From CBDHFQ01 sp965262565 (lineage in GTDB: Bacteria > Bacteroidota > Bacteroidia > J057): a stretch of DNA of 64,000 bases. Shown here piece after piece: positions 54,484 through 63,624 of this stretch. Where the stretch lies: the NCBI GenBank assembly GCA_965262565.1, contig CBDHFQ010000041.1, positions 124,001 to 188,000 of the forward strand, read 5' to 3'. Under the pieces are notes generated by a model. That model saw only the letters and a list, made by a program, of their open reading frames with translations. It had not been told where the DNA came from and made no database searches. Each line of letters opens with the position of its first letter. Position 1 is the first letter of the stretch. A program made the position numbers and the translations under genes.

Positions 54484-55254
54484 ATGCTTCCGCTAAGAGA
54501 CACTATACCCACACGTAAATTTCCTGTCGTTAATTGGGCGTTAATCATTATTAATTTCCTCATTTTTTTATACCAAATAGGCTTACCTCCAGAAGTACTG
54601 GAAAAGTTTATCCTTCAATTCGCCCTGGTTCCAAAAAATTACACTCAAGGTGGATTTCTGGGTGCTTCGGGCTTAGATCTTTGGCATTATCTTCCTTTTC
54701 TTTCCAGTATGTTTATGCATGGAGGATGGGGACACTTATTGGGGAATATGTTGACGCTGTACATTTTCGGAGATAATATAGAGGATCGAATGGGAAGGGT
54801 AAGTTATTTGTTATTTTATGTACTCAGCGGGTTTGCAGCTGGATGTACGCATATTTTATTAAACATCCATTCTCCTATTCCTGTACTAGGAGCCTCTGGG
54901 GCTATATCTGGAGTGATGGGTGCTTATATGTTATTATATCCTTCCAGTAGAATTTTAATGGTTTTCCCAATTGTTATCATCCCTGTGTTTTTCCATATCA
55001 GGGCGCTATACTACCTGGGCTTTTGGTTTTTACTTCAATTGTATTATGGATATCAGGATTTAGCTGCTCCCGGAACAGAGAGTGGAGTAGCATTTTTTGC
55101 TCATGCTGGTGGCTTTTTAGGAGGTGTCATCCTTTACCGGCTTTTTCTCGATCCGTATTATGCCCAAAAAGATAGGGATCGAATATATCGTAAATATCCT
55201 CATCATGTTGATTATGACTCCAGTAGAAGATTTTATCGGGATGGGTGGAGATAA
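54484..55254 (+). CDS. Rhomboid family intramembrane serine protease
   Basis: This 256-residue membrane protease has six hydrophobic helices. The catalytic Ser is in GASGAISGVMG and the catalytic His in HAGGFLGGV. The FMHGGWGHLLGNM stretch, which forms the loop and helix next to the active site, is typical. The C-terminal tail (about 220-256) is charged and cytoplasmic. Rhomboids cleave membrane proteins within their transmembrane segments. The substrate is unknown. Confidence 0.93.
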   Translation: MLPLRDTIPTRKFPVVNWALIIINFLIFLYQIGLPPEVLEKFILQFALVPKNYTQGGFLGASGLDLWHYLPFLSSMFMHGGWGHLLGNMLTLYIFGDNIEDRMGRVSYLLFYVLSGFAAGCTHILLNIHSPIPVLGASGAISGVMGAYMLLYPSSRILMVFPIVIIPVFFHIRALYYLGFWFLLQLYYGYQDLAAPGTESGVAFFAHAGGFLGGVILYRLFLDPYYAQKDRDRIYRKYPHHVDYDSSRRFYRDGWR

Positions 55255-55349
55255 AATATAATATTAGGAACGTATGTTAATAAAGGGGTTAAGAATTCGT
55301 ATTAACATTATCCATTATTTTATTAAATAGCCGATCCTAATTTTCTCTT

Positions 55350-57380
55350 ATGAAATCTAATATTACTTTTTTTCTTTGCCTTTTTCTTGTTGTTGGACAT
55401 ATGTTGGCACAAAAACAGTATGTGATTGATCAACCGGTTAAAGAAATTTCGCATTTACAGCACGTATCATCCTCACGTTTAGCCTTTCAGCCTGAACTTG
55501 CACCATTCCTTCACGGAGTAGCCTCAGGAGATCCCCTTCAGGATCGAGTTATTATCTGGACCAGAGTTACTCCGGATAGTCTTACTGGTTCAGGCAATCT
55601 TGACATTTCCTGGAGAATAGCTACAGATACAGCCCTGGTGAATGTTGTAAATAGCGGAACTGTTACAACTGATTCCAGCAGAGATTATACGGTAAAAGTG
55701 GATGTGGACGGGCTTGCTTCAAATACTACCTATTATTATGGATTTACCATTGGTGGAAAAAATTCTCTTACAGGAAGAACGAAGACAGCTCCAAATATAG
55801 GAGAAGCAGATCATTTGCGTTTTGGCGTCGTTTCATGTAGCAATTATGAGGCGGGTTTTTTCAATGCTTATGGCCGTATAGCAGAAAGAAATGATATAGA
55901 TGCAGTCATCCACTTAGGAGATTACATATATGAATATGCGACCAGAGTGTATGGAGACTCTAGCCTTGAGAATCGTAACCATCAGGCTTTTGAAACGGTA
56001 ACGCTTGAACAGTATAGAGCACGTTATTCTCTGTATCGTCTAGATCCAGATTTGAGGTCCGTGCATCAACAGCAGCCATTTATTTGTATATGGGATGATC
56101 ATGAGAGTGCAAATGATGCTTATGTAGATGGAGCACAAAACCATGATCCTGAGACTCAAGGAGAGTGGGAACAAAGGAAAGCAGTAGCAAAGCAAGCCTA
56201 TTTTGAGTGGATTCCCATAAGGGACAACGATGAACAAAATATCTTCCGAACTTTTTCTTACGGAGAGGTAGCTGATTTGATTATGCTGGATACGCGGTTG
56301 GAAGGACGTGAGATGCAAATAGATAGTGTAGGTAATCCTGCATTATTGGATGAAAATCGCACTATGTTAGGAACAGAACAATTAGACTGGTTTTTTAATG
56401 CACTTGACAGTGCAGATGCCAGCTGGAAAATTATTGGGAATCAGGTAATGTTTTCTGAATTCTACGTAGGTTGGGCATCTGTAGCTGATCCTACCTTAGG
56501 CACTCCTGATGAGTTTGAAAGTATTTTCCTGGACATATGGGATGGGTATCCTGCGGAAAGATTGCGGATCATAGAATATCTTGAGGAATCGAATATTGAT
56601 AATGTCGTATTTATTACGGGAGATTTCCATAGTGCTTTTGCTTATGATGTAGCTGATTCCGTGGTAGATGAAAGTTTATTTTGGGCTCCTAAAGAGAATT
56701 ATAATAGCCAAACAGGAGAAGGATCTGTAGCTGTAGAATTTGTCACGCCCAGTATCAATAGTGCCAATTTTGATGAAAATTTGGGCCAGCTGGCAAGTGA
56801 TGGCTTTGAGTTTCAAATTAATAGACCATTACCCTTAATTAATAATGTACCAAATCCACATATGAAATATAGTGATCTGGATCAGCATGGGTATTTTATT
56901 TTAGACGTGAAAGCTGATAGTATTAAGGCCAATTGGTATTTTGTTGATCGTATAGATAGCGTAAGTTCTCAGGAATCTTTTCAGGCAGCTATGCTGGCTT
57001 TAGCAGGGAACAATCATCTGGATTCTACCATTCTTGAGAGCGAAGGTAAACTGGAACAGCAACTTCCCGCTCCTTCAGACCCTCCTCAATTATCCACTTC
57101 TTTGAGGCCAGTAGCATCCACTATCTTTGCCATTATGGGTGTTTATCCAAATCCATCATCTCAATCGAGCCTTATTCAGTATGCATTGAATAAACCACAA
57201 CAAGTATCTATTGATATATTTGATATTCAAGGAAGAAAAATCAAATCATTGACAAATAGCTATCAAGCAAGCGGGATCCATGAAGTAAGTTTTAGAACGG
57301 AGGATCTCGCTGCAGGTGTTTATCAATTAATCTTTAATGTGGGAAATAGCTTTGATTCCAGAAAGTTGGTGATTAACTAA
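55350..57380 (+). CDS. PhoD-family alkaline phosphatase with T9SS sorting domain
   Basis: This 676-residue exported metalloenzyme has a signal peptide (1-20). The PhoD N-terminal domain is at about 50-145 (GVASGDPLQDRVIIWTRV). The metallophosphatase core has LGDYIYEY, WDDHESAND and TGDFHSAF metal ligands (Asp/His residues for iron or calcium). The last ~75 residues are a type IX secretion C-terminal domain (VYPNPSSQSS, IFDIQGRKI, LAAGVYQLIF), so the enzyme is exported and attached at the cell surface. It scavenges phosphate from diesters. A terminator follows at 57408-57449. Confidence 0.93.
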   Translation: MKSNITFFLCLFLVVGHMLAQKQYVIDQPVKEISHLQHVSSSRLAFQPELAPFLHGVASGDPLQDRVIIWTRVTPDSLTGSGNLDISWRIATDTALVNVVNSGTVTTDSSRDYTVKVDVDGLASNTTYYYGFTIGGKNSLTGRTKTAPNIGEADHLRFGVVSCSNYEAGFFNAYGRIAERNDIDAVIHLGDYIYEYATRVYGDSSLENRNHQAFETVTLEQYRARYSLYRLDPDLRSVHQQQPFICIWDDHESANDAYVDGAQNHDPETQGEWEQRKAVAKQAYFEWIPIRDNDEQNIFRTFSYGEVADLIMLDTRLEGREMQIDSVGNPALLDENRTMLGTEQLDWFFNALDSADASWKIIGNQVMFSEFYVGWASVADPTLGTPDEFESIFLDIWDGYPAERLRIIEYLEESNIDNVVFITGDFHSAFAYDVADSVVDESLFWAPKENYNSQTGEGSVAVEFVTPSINSANFDENLGQLASDGFEFQINRPLPLINNVPNPHMKYSDLDQHGYFILDVKADSIKANWYFVDRIDSVSSQESFQAAMLALAGNNHLDSTILESEGKLEQQLPAPSDPPQLSTSLRPVASTIFAIMGVYPNPSSQSSLIQYALNKPQQVSIDIFDIQGRKIKSLTNSYQASGIHEVSFRTEDLAAGVYQLIFNVGNSFDSRKLVIN

Positions 57381-57407
57381 TAAACATTAAAGTTATATTA
57401 TTTAATG

Positions 57408-57449
57408 AAAATAGTTCTTGAGATATGATTTCTTGGGAGCTATTTTTTT
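57408..57449 (+). terminator. Terminator after the PhoD gene
   Basis: The stem pairs AATAGTTCTT with the GGGAGCTATT arm (several wobble pairs), followed by a run of seven T (57443-57449). It lies 28 bases after the PhoD stop. The sequence order fits a Rho-independent terminator. Confidence 0.6.
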
Positions 57450-57661
57450 ATATGATGTAACGTTTTTCACATCATTACCTGAAAAAGTCTTTCTTATTGT
57501 AAATTTTTGAAGTAGAAGTTAAAGTATCAATATTTTTTCATACCTTGTGAAGGACAAAATTTTTTTAGGAAAGTGGTTTTATTAAGATTAACAGGCTGAT
57601 TATGAATAAATTTAAAAATAATCGTCTTCTTAATACCCATTCCTGTTTTAAGGTAATTTTT

Positions 57662-57967
57662 ATGAATATTTTTGTAGCTAATTTAAATTTTAGGATCCAA
57701 AGTGAAGATCTAAAAGAAATTTTTGAAGAATTTGGTGAAGTAAGCTCTGCCAAAGTTATTTTTGATCGTGAAACAGGTAAGTCTCGTGGATTTGGTTTTG
57801 TAGAGATGCCAGATGAAGATTCGGGTAACCAAGCTATCGAGGGACTAAATAATAGTGAAATTGACGGAAGACAAATTGTTGTCAAACAAGCAAGACCCAA
57901 ACAAGGTGGAGGCGGAGGTGGATATCAAGGTGGTGGAGGATACAGAGATAACGATTACCGTAGGTAA
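57662..57967 (+). CDS. RNA-binding protein with single RRM domain
   Basis: This protein of about 101 residues from the ATG at 57662 has one RNA-recognition motif: RNP2 IFVANLN at 3-9 and RNP1 KSRGFGFVEM at about 40-49. A short Gly-rich tail (GGGGGGYQGGGGY) follows. Single-RRM Gly-rich proteins in Bacteroidota and cyanobacteria bind RNA and often respond to cold. A longer frame from 57602 adds 20 residues without domain value. The leader is AT-rich and about 200 bases long, and a good terminator follows. Confidence 0.9.
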   Translation: MNIFVANLNFRIQSEDLKEIFEEFGEVSSAKVIFDRETGKSRGFGFVEMPDEDSGNQAIEGLNNSEIDGRQIVVKQARPKQGGGGGGYQGGGGYRDNDYRR

Positions 57968-57997
57968 TTATCATACTTAGCTTAAAGTTAACATGTT

Positions 57998-58061
57998 GTG
58001 ATTCATTGTCCATATTGAAATAAATAAAATATATGTTTCAATTGACGATGAATCACTTTTT
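57998..58061 (+). terminator. Rho-independent terminator after the RRM gene
   Basis: GTGATTCAT (57998-58006) pairs with ATGAATCAC (58048-58056), and inside, TTGAAA pairs with TTTCAA. T5 plus CT follows at 58057-58061. It lies 30 bases after the RRM stop and also before the stop of the convergent TPR gene, so it may serve as a barrier for both. Confidence 0.85.
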
Positions 58062-58084
58062 CTCTGAAGTATTCTTTGAACCAT

Positions 58085-59029
58085 TTAAGGTTTAGTGACA
58101 TTTCTTGTGTTCGAGATTTTTCTAACATTTTTTTCAATTTTTGCACTTTCAGGATCAAGTTTAAGTGCATATTGAAAATTCTGGTTGGCAAGTCTGGTTT
58201 GGCCATTGGCATGCTGTGCGTTGCCTAGTAACAGAAAATATGTTGACTTAGTTGAATCTTTTTCTACGGCACTTTGTGCGTACAAAATCGCATTTTCATA
58301 GTCTTTAAGGTGATAATACGCGAGTCCCCTGAAGTAGTCAGTTTCAAGAGACAGACTATCTATTTGTGTCCATTTATCTATGTCGGATAGTGCCATTTCA
58401 TATTCACCTAAATGTATATAGGCTGTAGCGCGATCTTTGTAGACTTCATAAGGAATATTTGTTGATAAATCCAGAACTTGATCTAGGTGCCAAATGGATC
58501 TGGTAGGTTTGTTCAAGGCAAAATATATTTTGGCCAAATTATAATGTGCCTCTATATAAGTAGGTTGATGAGCGATAGCCATGTTGATTAATTCTATTCC
58601 TTTTACTGGTTTATTTAAATAAAATAATGCTAACCCTCTATGCATCCATATATTAGCCTCATTAAGTTGATTTTCTTCCAGTTTGAGTAATAAATCATGA
58701 GCCTCTTGATATTGTTCCAAATGAAGATAGTTTAATGCTTTCAGATAGGTTAATTGGGGGTCATCATATCCTAAGCTATTTAACTGAGTGATGTCTTTTA
58801 AGCTCTCATCATACTTATTCGATTTGTAAAAAGCATTCGCACGTAGAACCAATGTCTTTTTATCTTCGGGATTATTTGTAAGTTTCCGATCATATTCATG
58901 TATGACTTCTTCAAGTTTAGTAACTGAATTCGTCGTTGATGGATAGGAAGAAGGAGCACATCCAGAATAAAGGATAGCCAAACTCACAAGAGGTATACTC
59001 AATAATAAAATACGATTGAGAACATACAT
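58085..59029 (-). CDS. TPR-repeat lipoprotein
   Basis: This is a protein of 314 residues from the ATG at 59029; a TTG at 59041 would add four residues. It has a signal peptide with a lipobox ending at Cys24 (YSGC). The mature part (about 45-314) is a run of about seven tetratricopeptide-like repeats of helical hairpins (for example ANAFYKSNKYDESLKDI and IEAHYNLAKIYFALNKP). TPR proteins act as protein-interaction scaffolds at the cell surface or periplasm. The partner is not known. It is divergent from the oligopeptidase B gene. Confidence 0.87.
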   Translation of the reverse strand: MYVLNRILLLSIPLVSLAILYSGCAPSSYPSTTNSVTKLEEVIHEYDRKLTNNPEDKKTLVLRANAFYKSNKYDESLKDITQLNSLGYDDPQLTYLKALNYLHLEQYQEAHDLLLKLEENQLNEANIWMHRGLALFYLNKPVKGIELINMAIAHQPTYIEAHYNLAKIYFALNKPTRSIWHLDQVLDLSTNIPYEVYKDRATAYIHLGEYEMALSDIDKWTQIDSLSLETDYFRGLAYYHLKDYENAILYAQSAVEKDSTKSTYFLLLGNAQHANGQTRLANQNFQYALKLDPESAKIEKNVRKISNTRNVTKP

Positions 59030-59166
59030 AGAAAGTACCAATCAATGATAGTATATTTTTCGTAATATATGATAATATAAAAATTTAATTCTAAAGTTTA
59101 TACTTAGCCATATTCTGATCATTCAACTCCTTTGTAAGAGAATATAGCATATTATCAAAATAATAT

Positions 59167-61218
59167 ATGAAAGAACCAAAGGCTCAAGAGCAACCAAAGC
59201 GGTTTCAGCATCATGGTATTGAAAGAGTGGACAATTATTATTGGTTGAAAGAGAGAGAAAATACATCTGTCTTGGATTATTTACATGCTGAAAACGAGTA
59301 TACAATATCAGAATTAGCATCTACAGAATATTTAAAGAAGATATTGTTCGACGAAATGGTTCAAAGACTGCAGCCAGATGAATCAACAGTACCATATAAA
59401 GAGGGAGATTTCTACTACTACAAAAGGTTTGAATCTGGTAAAGAATATCCTGTATATGCAAGGAAAAAATATACGCTTACTTCGGAAGAAGAAGTTACGT
59501 TGGACGTGAATGAATTAGCTGAAGGGAATGCGTACTGTCATGTGATAGGATATTCGATCAGTTCAGATCATGCTCGTTTAGCTTACGCTATGGATACCCA
59601 GGGTCGAAGAATTTATGATTTATATATTCGCAGGTTAAATTCAAATAAAATCTGGGATGAAAAGATCGAATACGTGACAGGAAATATCGTATGGGCTGAG
59701 GATGGACTTACCTTATACTATACCAGACAACATCCTGAAACTCTACGACCCTTTCAATTATTTCGCCATAGCTTGGGAACAGATTCATCACAAGATAAAT
59801 TACTGTATGAAGAGTCCGATGAAACCTATCACATTGGTGTTCATAAAAGTAAGTCAAAAGAATTTATTTTTTTAGCAATTGAGAGCACACTTTCTTCTGA
59901 AGTTCATTATGTATCAGCAGCATCAGTTTCCTCCTCATTTAAGCTGTTTCATCCACGAGAATCCAGACACGAGTATACGGTAGATCATATTAAGAATCAT
60001 TTCTATATCATTACGAATTGGCAAGCACAGAATTTTAGGCTGATGCGTGCTATTGAAGGAAAAACCTATAAAGCAGACTGGGAAGAGGTGATTCCTCATA
60101 GAACTGACATTTATTTGGAAGATATAGAACTTTTTAATGATTTTCTGGTCGTTCAGGAAAGATTTGAAGGTTTGGCCAGCATTAGATTTCGTTTTTGGGA
60201 AGAGCAAGTATTTAAGTCTTTACCCTTCCCTGATACGGTTTATTTTTCTTATATTGATTATAACCCATCACCCAATACTTCCAAATTAAGAATACAATAT
60301 CAGTCATTACATACTCCTCCTTCAGTATACGAGTACCATATGGAGGAGCAGAAGCTGGAATTATTGAAGGAAAAAAAGATATTGGGAGGGTTTAGAAAGG
60401 AAAACTACGTCGTGAAAAGAATACATATTCCAGCAAGAGATGGAATCCAGGTTCCTGTTAGTCTGGTGTATAGAAAGGAAATCGAACCAAGTAGAGATAC
60501 TGCTTTGTTATTGTATGCATATGGATCTTACGGCATAAGTATGGAAGCATATTTTAGTTCCGCAAGAGTTAGTTTGTTGGATAGGGGATTTATATTTGCT
60601 ATAGCTCATGTCCGGGGAGGTTCTGAATTAGGAAGAGCTTGGTATGAAGGTGGGAAATTGCTGAAGAAAAAGAATACATTTTTTGATTTTATAGATTGTG
60701 CCAAATATTTAGTCGAGCAAGAATATACGAGTAGCTCAAATCTGTATGCAATGGGAGGAAGTGCTGGTGGCCTGTTAATGGGAGCGGTGATGAATATGGA
60801 GCCAGCATTATTTAATGGAATTGTAGCTTCTGTCCCTTTTGTGGATGTAGTGACGACTATGCTTGACGATTCCATTCCATTGACCACGGGAGAATATGAT
60901 GAATGGGGAAATCCTAATGAAAAAGCGTTTTTTGAGTATATGCTTTCTTATTCCCCTTACGATCAAGTAACTCCTACAGATTATCCACATCTGTTAGTGA
61001 TGGCAGGGCTTCATGATTCCCAGGTGCAATATTGGGAGCCTGCGAAGTGGGTAGCCAAAATCAGGAAATTGCGGACAAATAACCGCTTACTCTTGCTTCA
61101 TACAAATATGGAGGCAGGACATAGCGGACCTTCTGGAAGGTATCAACCTTACAAAGAAATCGCTTTAGAATATGCGTTCTTGTTACAATTGGAATATCAT
61201 TTATCTGAAGAGGAATAG
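59167..61218 (+). CDS. S9 family oligopeptidase B-type peptidase
   Basis: This 683-residue cytoplasmic serine oligopeptidase has no signal peptide. A beta-propeller (about 60-400) is followed by the catalytic hydrolase domain. The active-site Ser532 is in GGSAGG, with Asp in LHDSQVQ and His in GHSGPSGR. The VASVPFVDVVTTMLDDS segment is a recognised stretch of oligopeptidase B, which cleaves after basic residues. It is the second S9 peptidase in the window and clearly distinct from the exported DPP IV type. Confidence 0.93.
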   Translation: MKEPKAQEQPKRFQHHGIERVDNYYWLKERENTSVLDYLHAENEYTISELASTEYLKKILFDEMVQRLQPDESTVPYKEGDFYYYKRFESGKEYPVYARKKYTLTSEEEVTLDVNELAEGNAYCHVIGYSISSDHARLAYAMDTQGRRIYDLYIRRLNSNKIWDEKIEYVTGNIVWAEDGLTLYYTRQHPETLRPFQLFRHSLGTDSSQDKLLYEESDETYHIGVHKSKSKEFIFLAIESTLSSEVHYVSAASVSSSFKLFHPRESRHEYTVDHIKNHFYIITNWQAQNFRLMRAIEGKTYKADWEEVIPHRTDIYLEDIELFNDFLVVQERFEGLASIRFRFWEEQVFKSLPFPDTVYFSYIDYNPSPNTSKLRIQYQSLHTPPSVYEYHMEEQKLELLKEKKILGGFRKENYVVKRIHIPARDGIQVPVSLVYRKEIEPSRDTALLLYAYGSYGISMEAYFSSARVSLLDRGFIFAIAHVRGGSELGRAWYEGGKLLKKKNTFFDFIDCAKYLVEQEYTSSSNLYAMGGSAGGLLMGAVMNMEPALFNGIVASVPFVDVVTTMLDDSIPLTTGEYDEWGNPNEKAFFEYMLSYSPYDQVTPTDYPHLLVMAGLHDSQVQYWEPAKWVAKIRKLRTNNRLLLLHTNMEAGHSGPSGRYQPYKEIALEYAFLLQLEYHLSEEE

Positions 61219-61226
61219 CGTTAGGT

Positions 61227-61604
61227 TCAGAAATTAGTAGGTCGGTAGGCGTCTTCTATATGATGTATAAGAGGATGTTCTGGAAGCTCCATTGAGATAG
61301 CTATGACATCAAATCGAATGGGAACAGTAGTCATCCTTTTTTCGTAAATGTAAGCATCGGCTACCTGGAAAATGCGCTGAAGTTTAGTTGTTGAAATGGC
61401 TTCCTCAGGGTATCCAAAATCATTAGTACTTCTTGTTTTTACCTCAATGAATACTAATTCAGCGGGTTCCATGCTAAAAGCCACTATATCCACTTCGGCT
61501 TTTTTAAACCTGTAGTTCCTGTCCAGGATTTGGTATCCTTTCTGTTGCATAAATCCAGCGGCAAGCTCCTCTCCTATACGTCCTAAGTCATTATGAGTAG
61601 CCAT
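61227..61604 (-). CDS. YraN (UPF0102) family protein
   Basis: This 125-residue protein has a restriction-endonuclease-like fold. The conserved residues are Asp in AEVDIVAF and the Glu/Lys of VFIEVKTRS, plus the initial GEELAAGFMQQKGY helix. The family is widespread and thought to be a nuclease, with no known cellular role. It starts 13 bases after the DUF4412-like gene and is probably co-transcribed. Confidence 0.93.
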   Translation of the reverse strand: MATHNDLGRIGEELAAGFMQQKGYQILDRNYRFKKAEVDIVAFSMEPAELVFIEVKTRSTNDFGYPEEAISTTKLQRIFQVADAYIYEKRMTTVPIRFDVIAISMELPEHPLIHHIEDAYRPTNF

Positions 61605-61617
61605 CGCATCAGTATAG

Positions 61618-62283
61618 TTAAAAACGATAATCGCGTTTTTTTAACTCGAAAGTGAAAGGTATCCTGAATTGTTCTTCATCAAAGCGCTGTGGAGAAATGT
61701 CAGTTACAGTAGTTACTACCGTTAACCCTTTAGTTTGTTTGACAGATCTAAGCGGAATTTTCCCTTCCAGACCGGAAACTAAAAAATTGGCTCTTGCATT
61801 TGTAGAATCATTATATAGTGTCGTATCAATTCTATATTCATCATTGACAAAGTATAAGAAACGCGCATCTTCAGATCGGGCAACATAAATATCACAGGGG
61901 ATATTCATGATAGTATCCTTTTTACCTGTTAACTTTGCTTCTGGAAGTTTAGCTGATAAAGCTCTATCATTATGAGAGGAGTACTTATAAGCTACAGACT
62001 CGGCCATATTTATACTGTACAGCCAATTTGAATCACTTACAAAGATGAAGGATTTGGGGTAGTCTCCACCTTTTAAATTAACAATATAGCTTCCTTCTTT
62101 TATATGCATTTGAATACTGGTATTAGGCTTATTCAGCTTAATATTCTCTGCCATTTCTCCTTTTAATTCTACTTTATAGGAAAAAGTTCCTTCAAAATAG
62201 AGATTTGACTCAGATTGACCTAAGCAAGTGAGACACATCATGAAGCTCAACATGGAAAAAAATCCATATAATTTACCAGCCAT
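61618..62283 (-). CDS. Exported protein resembling DUF4412
   Basis: This 221-residue secreted or periplasmic protein has a hydrophobic N-terminal signal peptide (about 1-22, TCLGQ). The mature part is a long beta-sheet domain (FSYKVELKGEMAEN, GSYIVNLKGGDYPKSF, VTDISPQRFDEEQF), with similarity in layout to DUF4412 or LolA-like beta-sandwich proteins. I infer the family from layout only. It forms a two-gene unit with YraN. Confidence 0.65.
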   Translation of the reverse strand: MAGKLYGFFSMLSFMMCLTCLGQSESNLYFEGTFSYKVELKGEMAENIKLNKPNTSIQMHIKEGSYIVNLKGGDYPKSFIFVSDSNWLYSINMAESVAYKYSSHNDRALSAKLPEAKLTGKKDTIMNIPCDIYVARSEDARFLYFVNDEYRIDTTLYNDSTNARANFLVSGLEGKIPLRSVKQTKGLTVVTTVTDISPQRFDEEQFRIPFTFELKKRDYRF

Positions 62284-62404
62284 AAAACAATTAGATAAAC
62301 TGTCTGAAAAATTGAAGTGATTGATGATGAATGTATTTGACTAAATGCGAAAATTCATTCTCATTTCTCTCCGCACCTACTTACGAAATCTTGAGGTCGT
62401 GGTT

Positions 62405-62803
62405 TTATTCATCATCAGCAATGATAGCTGTAGCCTCAATTTCAACTACTAATTCATCTTTGATTAATGAACTTACTTCTAACATGGACATTGCTGGTCT
62501 AATGTCAGCAAAAACCTCTCCATGTGCTCTACCTATTTCCTCCCAATTTTCTATATCTGTAACATAAATTCTGGTTCTTACAATATCTTTCATCCCCGCA
62601 CCAACATCTTCCAGAGCTTGTTGGATCTTTAATAGTATATATTGGGTCTGATTATAAGGTTCATATGGAAATACTACCTCGTTTCCGTCCATCGCAGTAG
62701 TACCAGCCACTTCAATAATGTTTCCTACTCTAACTACTCTTGAATAACCGACTATTGACTCCCAGGGAGCTCCAGAGCTTAAACGTATTCTTTTTTCCAG
62801 CAT
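62405..62803 (-). CDS. RidA family protein
   Basis: This protein of 132 residues from the ATG at 62803 lies within a longer frame reaching 62863. RidA proteins hydrolyse reactive enamine/imine intermediates released by PLP enzymes. The recognisable run IIEVAGTTAMDGN, the MKDIVRTRIYV segment with the key Arg, and the C-terminal PAMSMLEVSSL and VEIEATAI are typical of the YjgF/YER057c family. It is divergent from the DUF5675 gene. A YggS-type PLP protein elsewhere in the window may be functionally related but is not linked. Confidence 0.93.
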   Translation of the reverse strand: MLEKRIRLSSGAPWESIVGYSRVVRVGNIIEVAGTTAMDGNEVVFPYEPYNQTQYILLKIQQALEDVGAGMKDIVRTRIYVTDIENWEEIGRAHGEVFADIRPAMSMLEVSSLIKDELVVEIEATAIIADDE

Positions 62804-62949
62804 GATATATTGTTTGAAGTAATTGTTTCTTTGGCAAAGTTTCTCTAATATGAGATTTTTCAAGCTAGCCTACAATATTTGAATTAATTAATGCGCCATG
62901 TGAAATGAAGACATGGATGTGTCTTAACTGATAATAAAATTGCTCATTT

Positions 62950-63591
62950 ATGCTGAAGTTTTTTCAAGATCTTTTTCAGTTAATTGCTGATTTGTTTAAT
63001 CCTCCATCGACTACTAACGGTCAGCATACAGATTCGCCCGCAAAAAACTCACAGGAAGAAGTTGATTCTCAACCTACCGAAAAGGAAAATGAAAAGGATA
63101 CTTCTTCAGAAGCCTCCAAGGAGGTTACAGGTGCCGCTCAAGAAGAGACAAAAGTCGTAAAGGTAGAACTTCAACGATACAGTGTAGGTACTCAGGATGT
63201 TCTGGGAAAATTATACATAGATAATGAGTGGATTTGTTATACCATCGAACCTCCGGGAAATGGACATCTTCCTCCTAGTAGATATGTCATTGGGCTAAGG
63301 AAAGAAGGAGGATTACACGGTACTTATCAATTCAGATTAAAGGAAAATCACCATGGCATGCTCTGGATAAGGGGAGCAAATGATTTCCCTTTTGCTACTA
63401 TCCATATGGGAACTCAGGCAGCAACTTCCTGGGGGGAGATTGTCGTAGGGAAATCTCCTGAGCTGGAAGAGAAGACTGATGAACAGCGAGTACTAACAGA
63501 TAGTTATTTTTCTTATGAACTTCTGTACGATCGATTGATAAAGAAATTATTGGCAGGAGTAAGGGTTGAACTGTCTATCGTTCAAGCTTAA
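62950..63591 (+). CDS. DUF5675 family protein
   Basis: This 213-residue cytoplasmic protein has a short N-terminal hydrophobic segment (LKFFQDLFQLIADLF). A Pro/Ser/Glu-rich disordered linker (about 20-72) is followed by a compact domain (about 75-213) with ELQRYSVGTQDVLGKLY, CYTIEPPGNGHLPPSRY and WIRGANDFPFATIHMG. This fits the DUF5675 family, often linked to phage-like or cell-wall hydrolase settings, but function is unproven. It precedes the phosphohexomutase-like gene by 33 bases. Confidence 0.8.
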   Translation: MLKFFQDLFQLIADLFNPPSTTNGQHTDSPAKNSQEEVDSQPTEKENEKDTSSEASKEVTGAAQEETKVVKVELQRYSVGTQDVLGKLYIDNEWICYTIEPPGNGHLPPSRYVIGLRKEGGLHGTYQFRLKENHHGMLWIRGANDFPFATIHMGTQAATSWGEIVVGKSPELEEKTDEQRVLTDSYFSYELLYDRLIKKLLAGVRVELSIVQA

Positions 63592-63624
63592 ATAAATATT
63601 TAAATATCAAATTATTGTCTTTAC

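Noticed and set aside
58003..58212. 69-residue frame overlapping the end of the TPR gene
   Set aside because: It overlaps the RRM terminator and is out of frame with the TPR gene; no domain.
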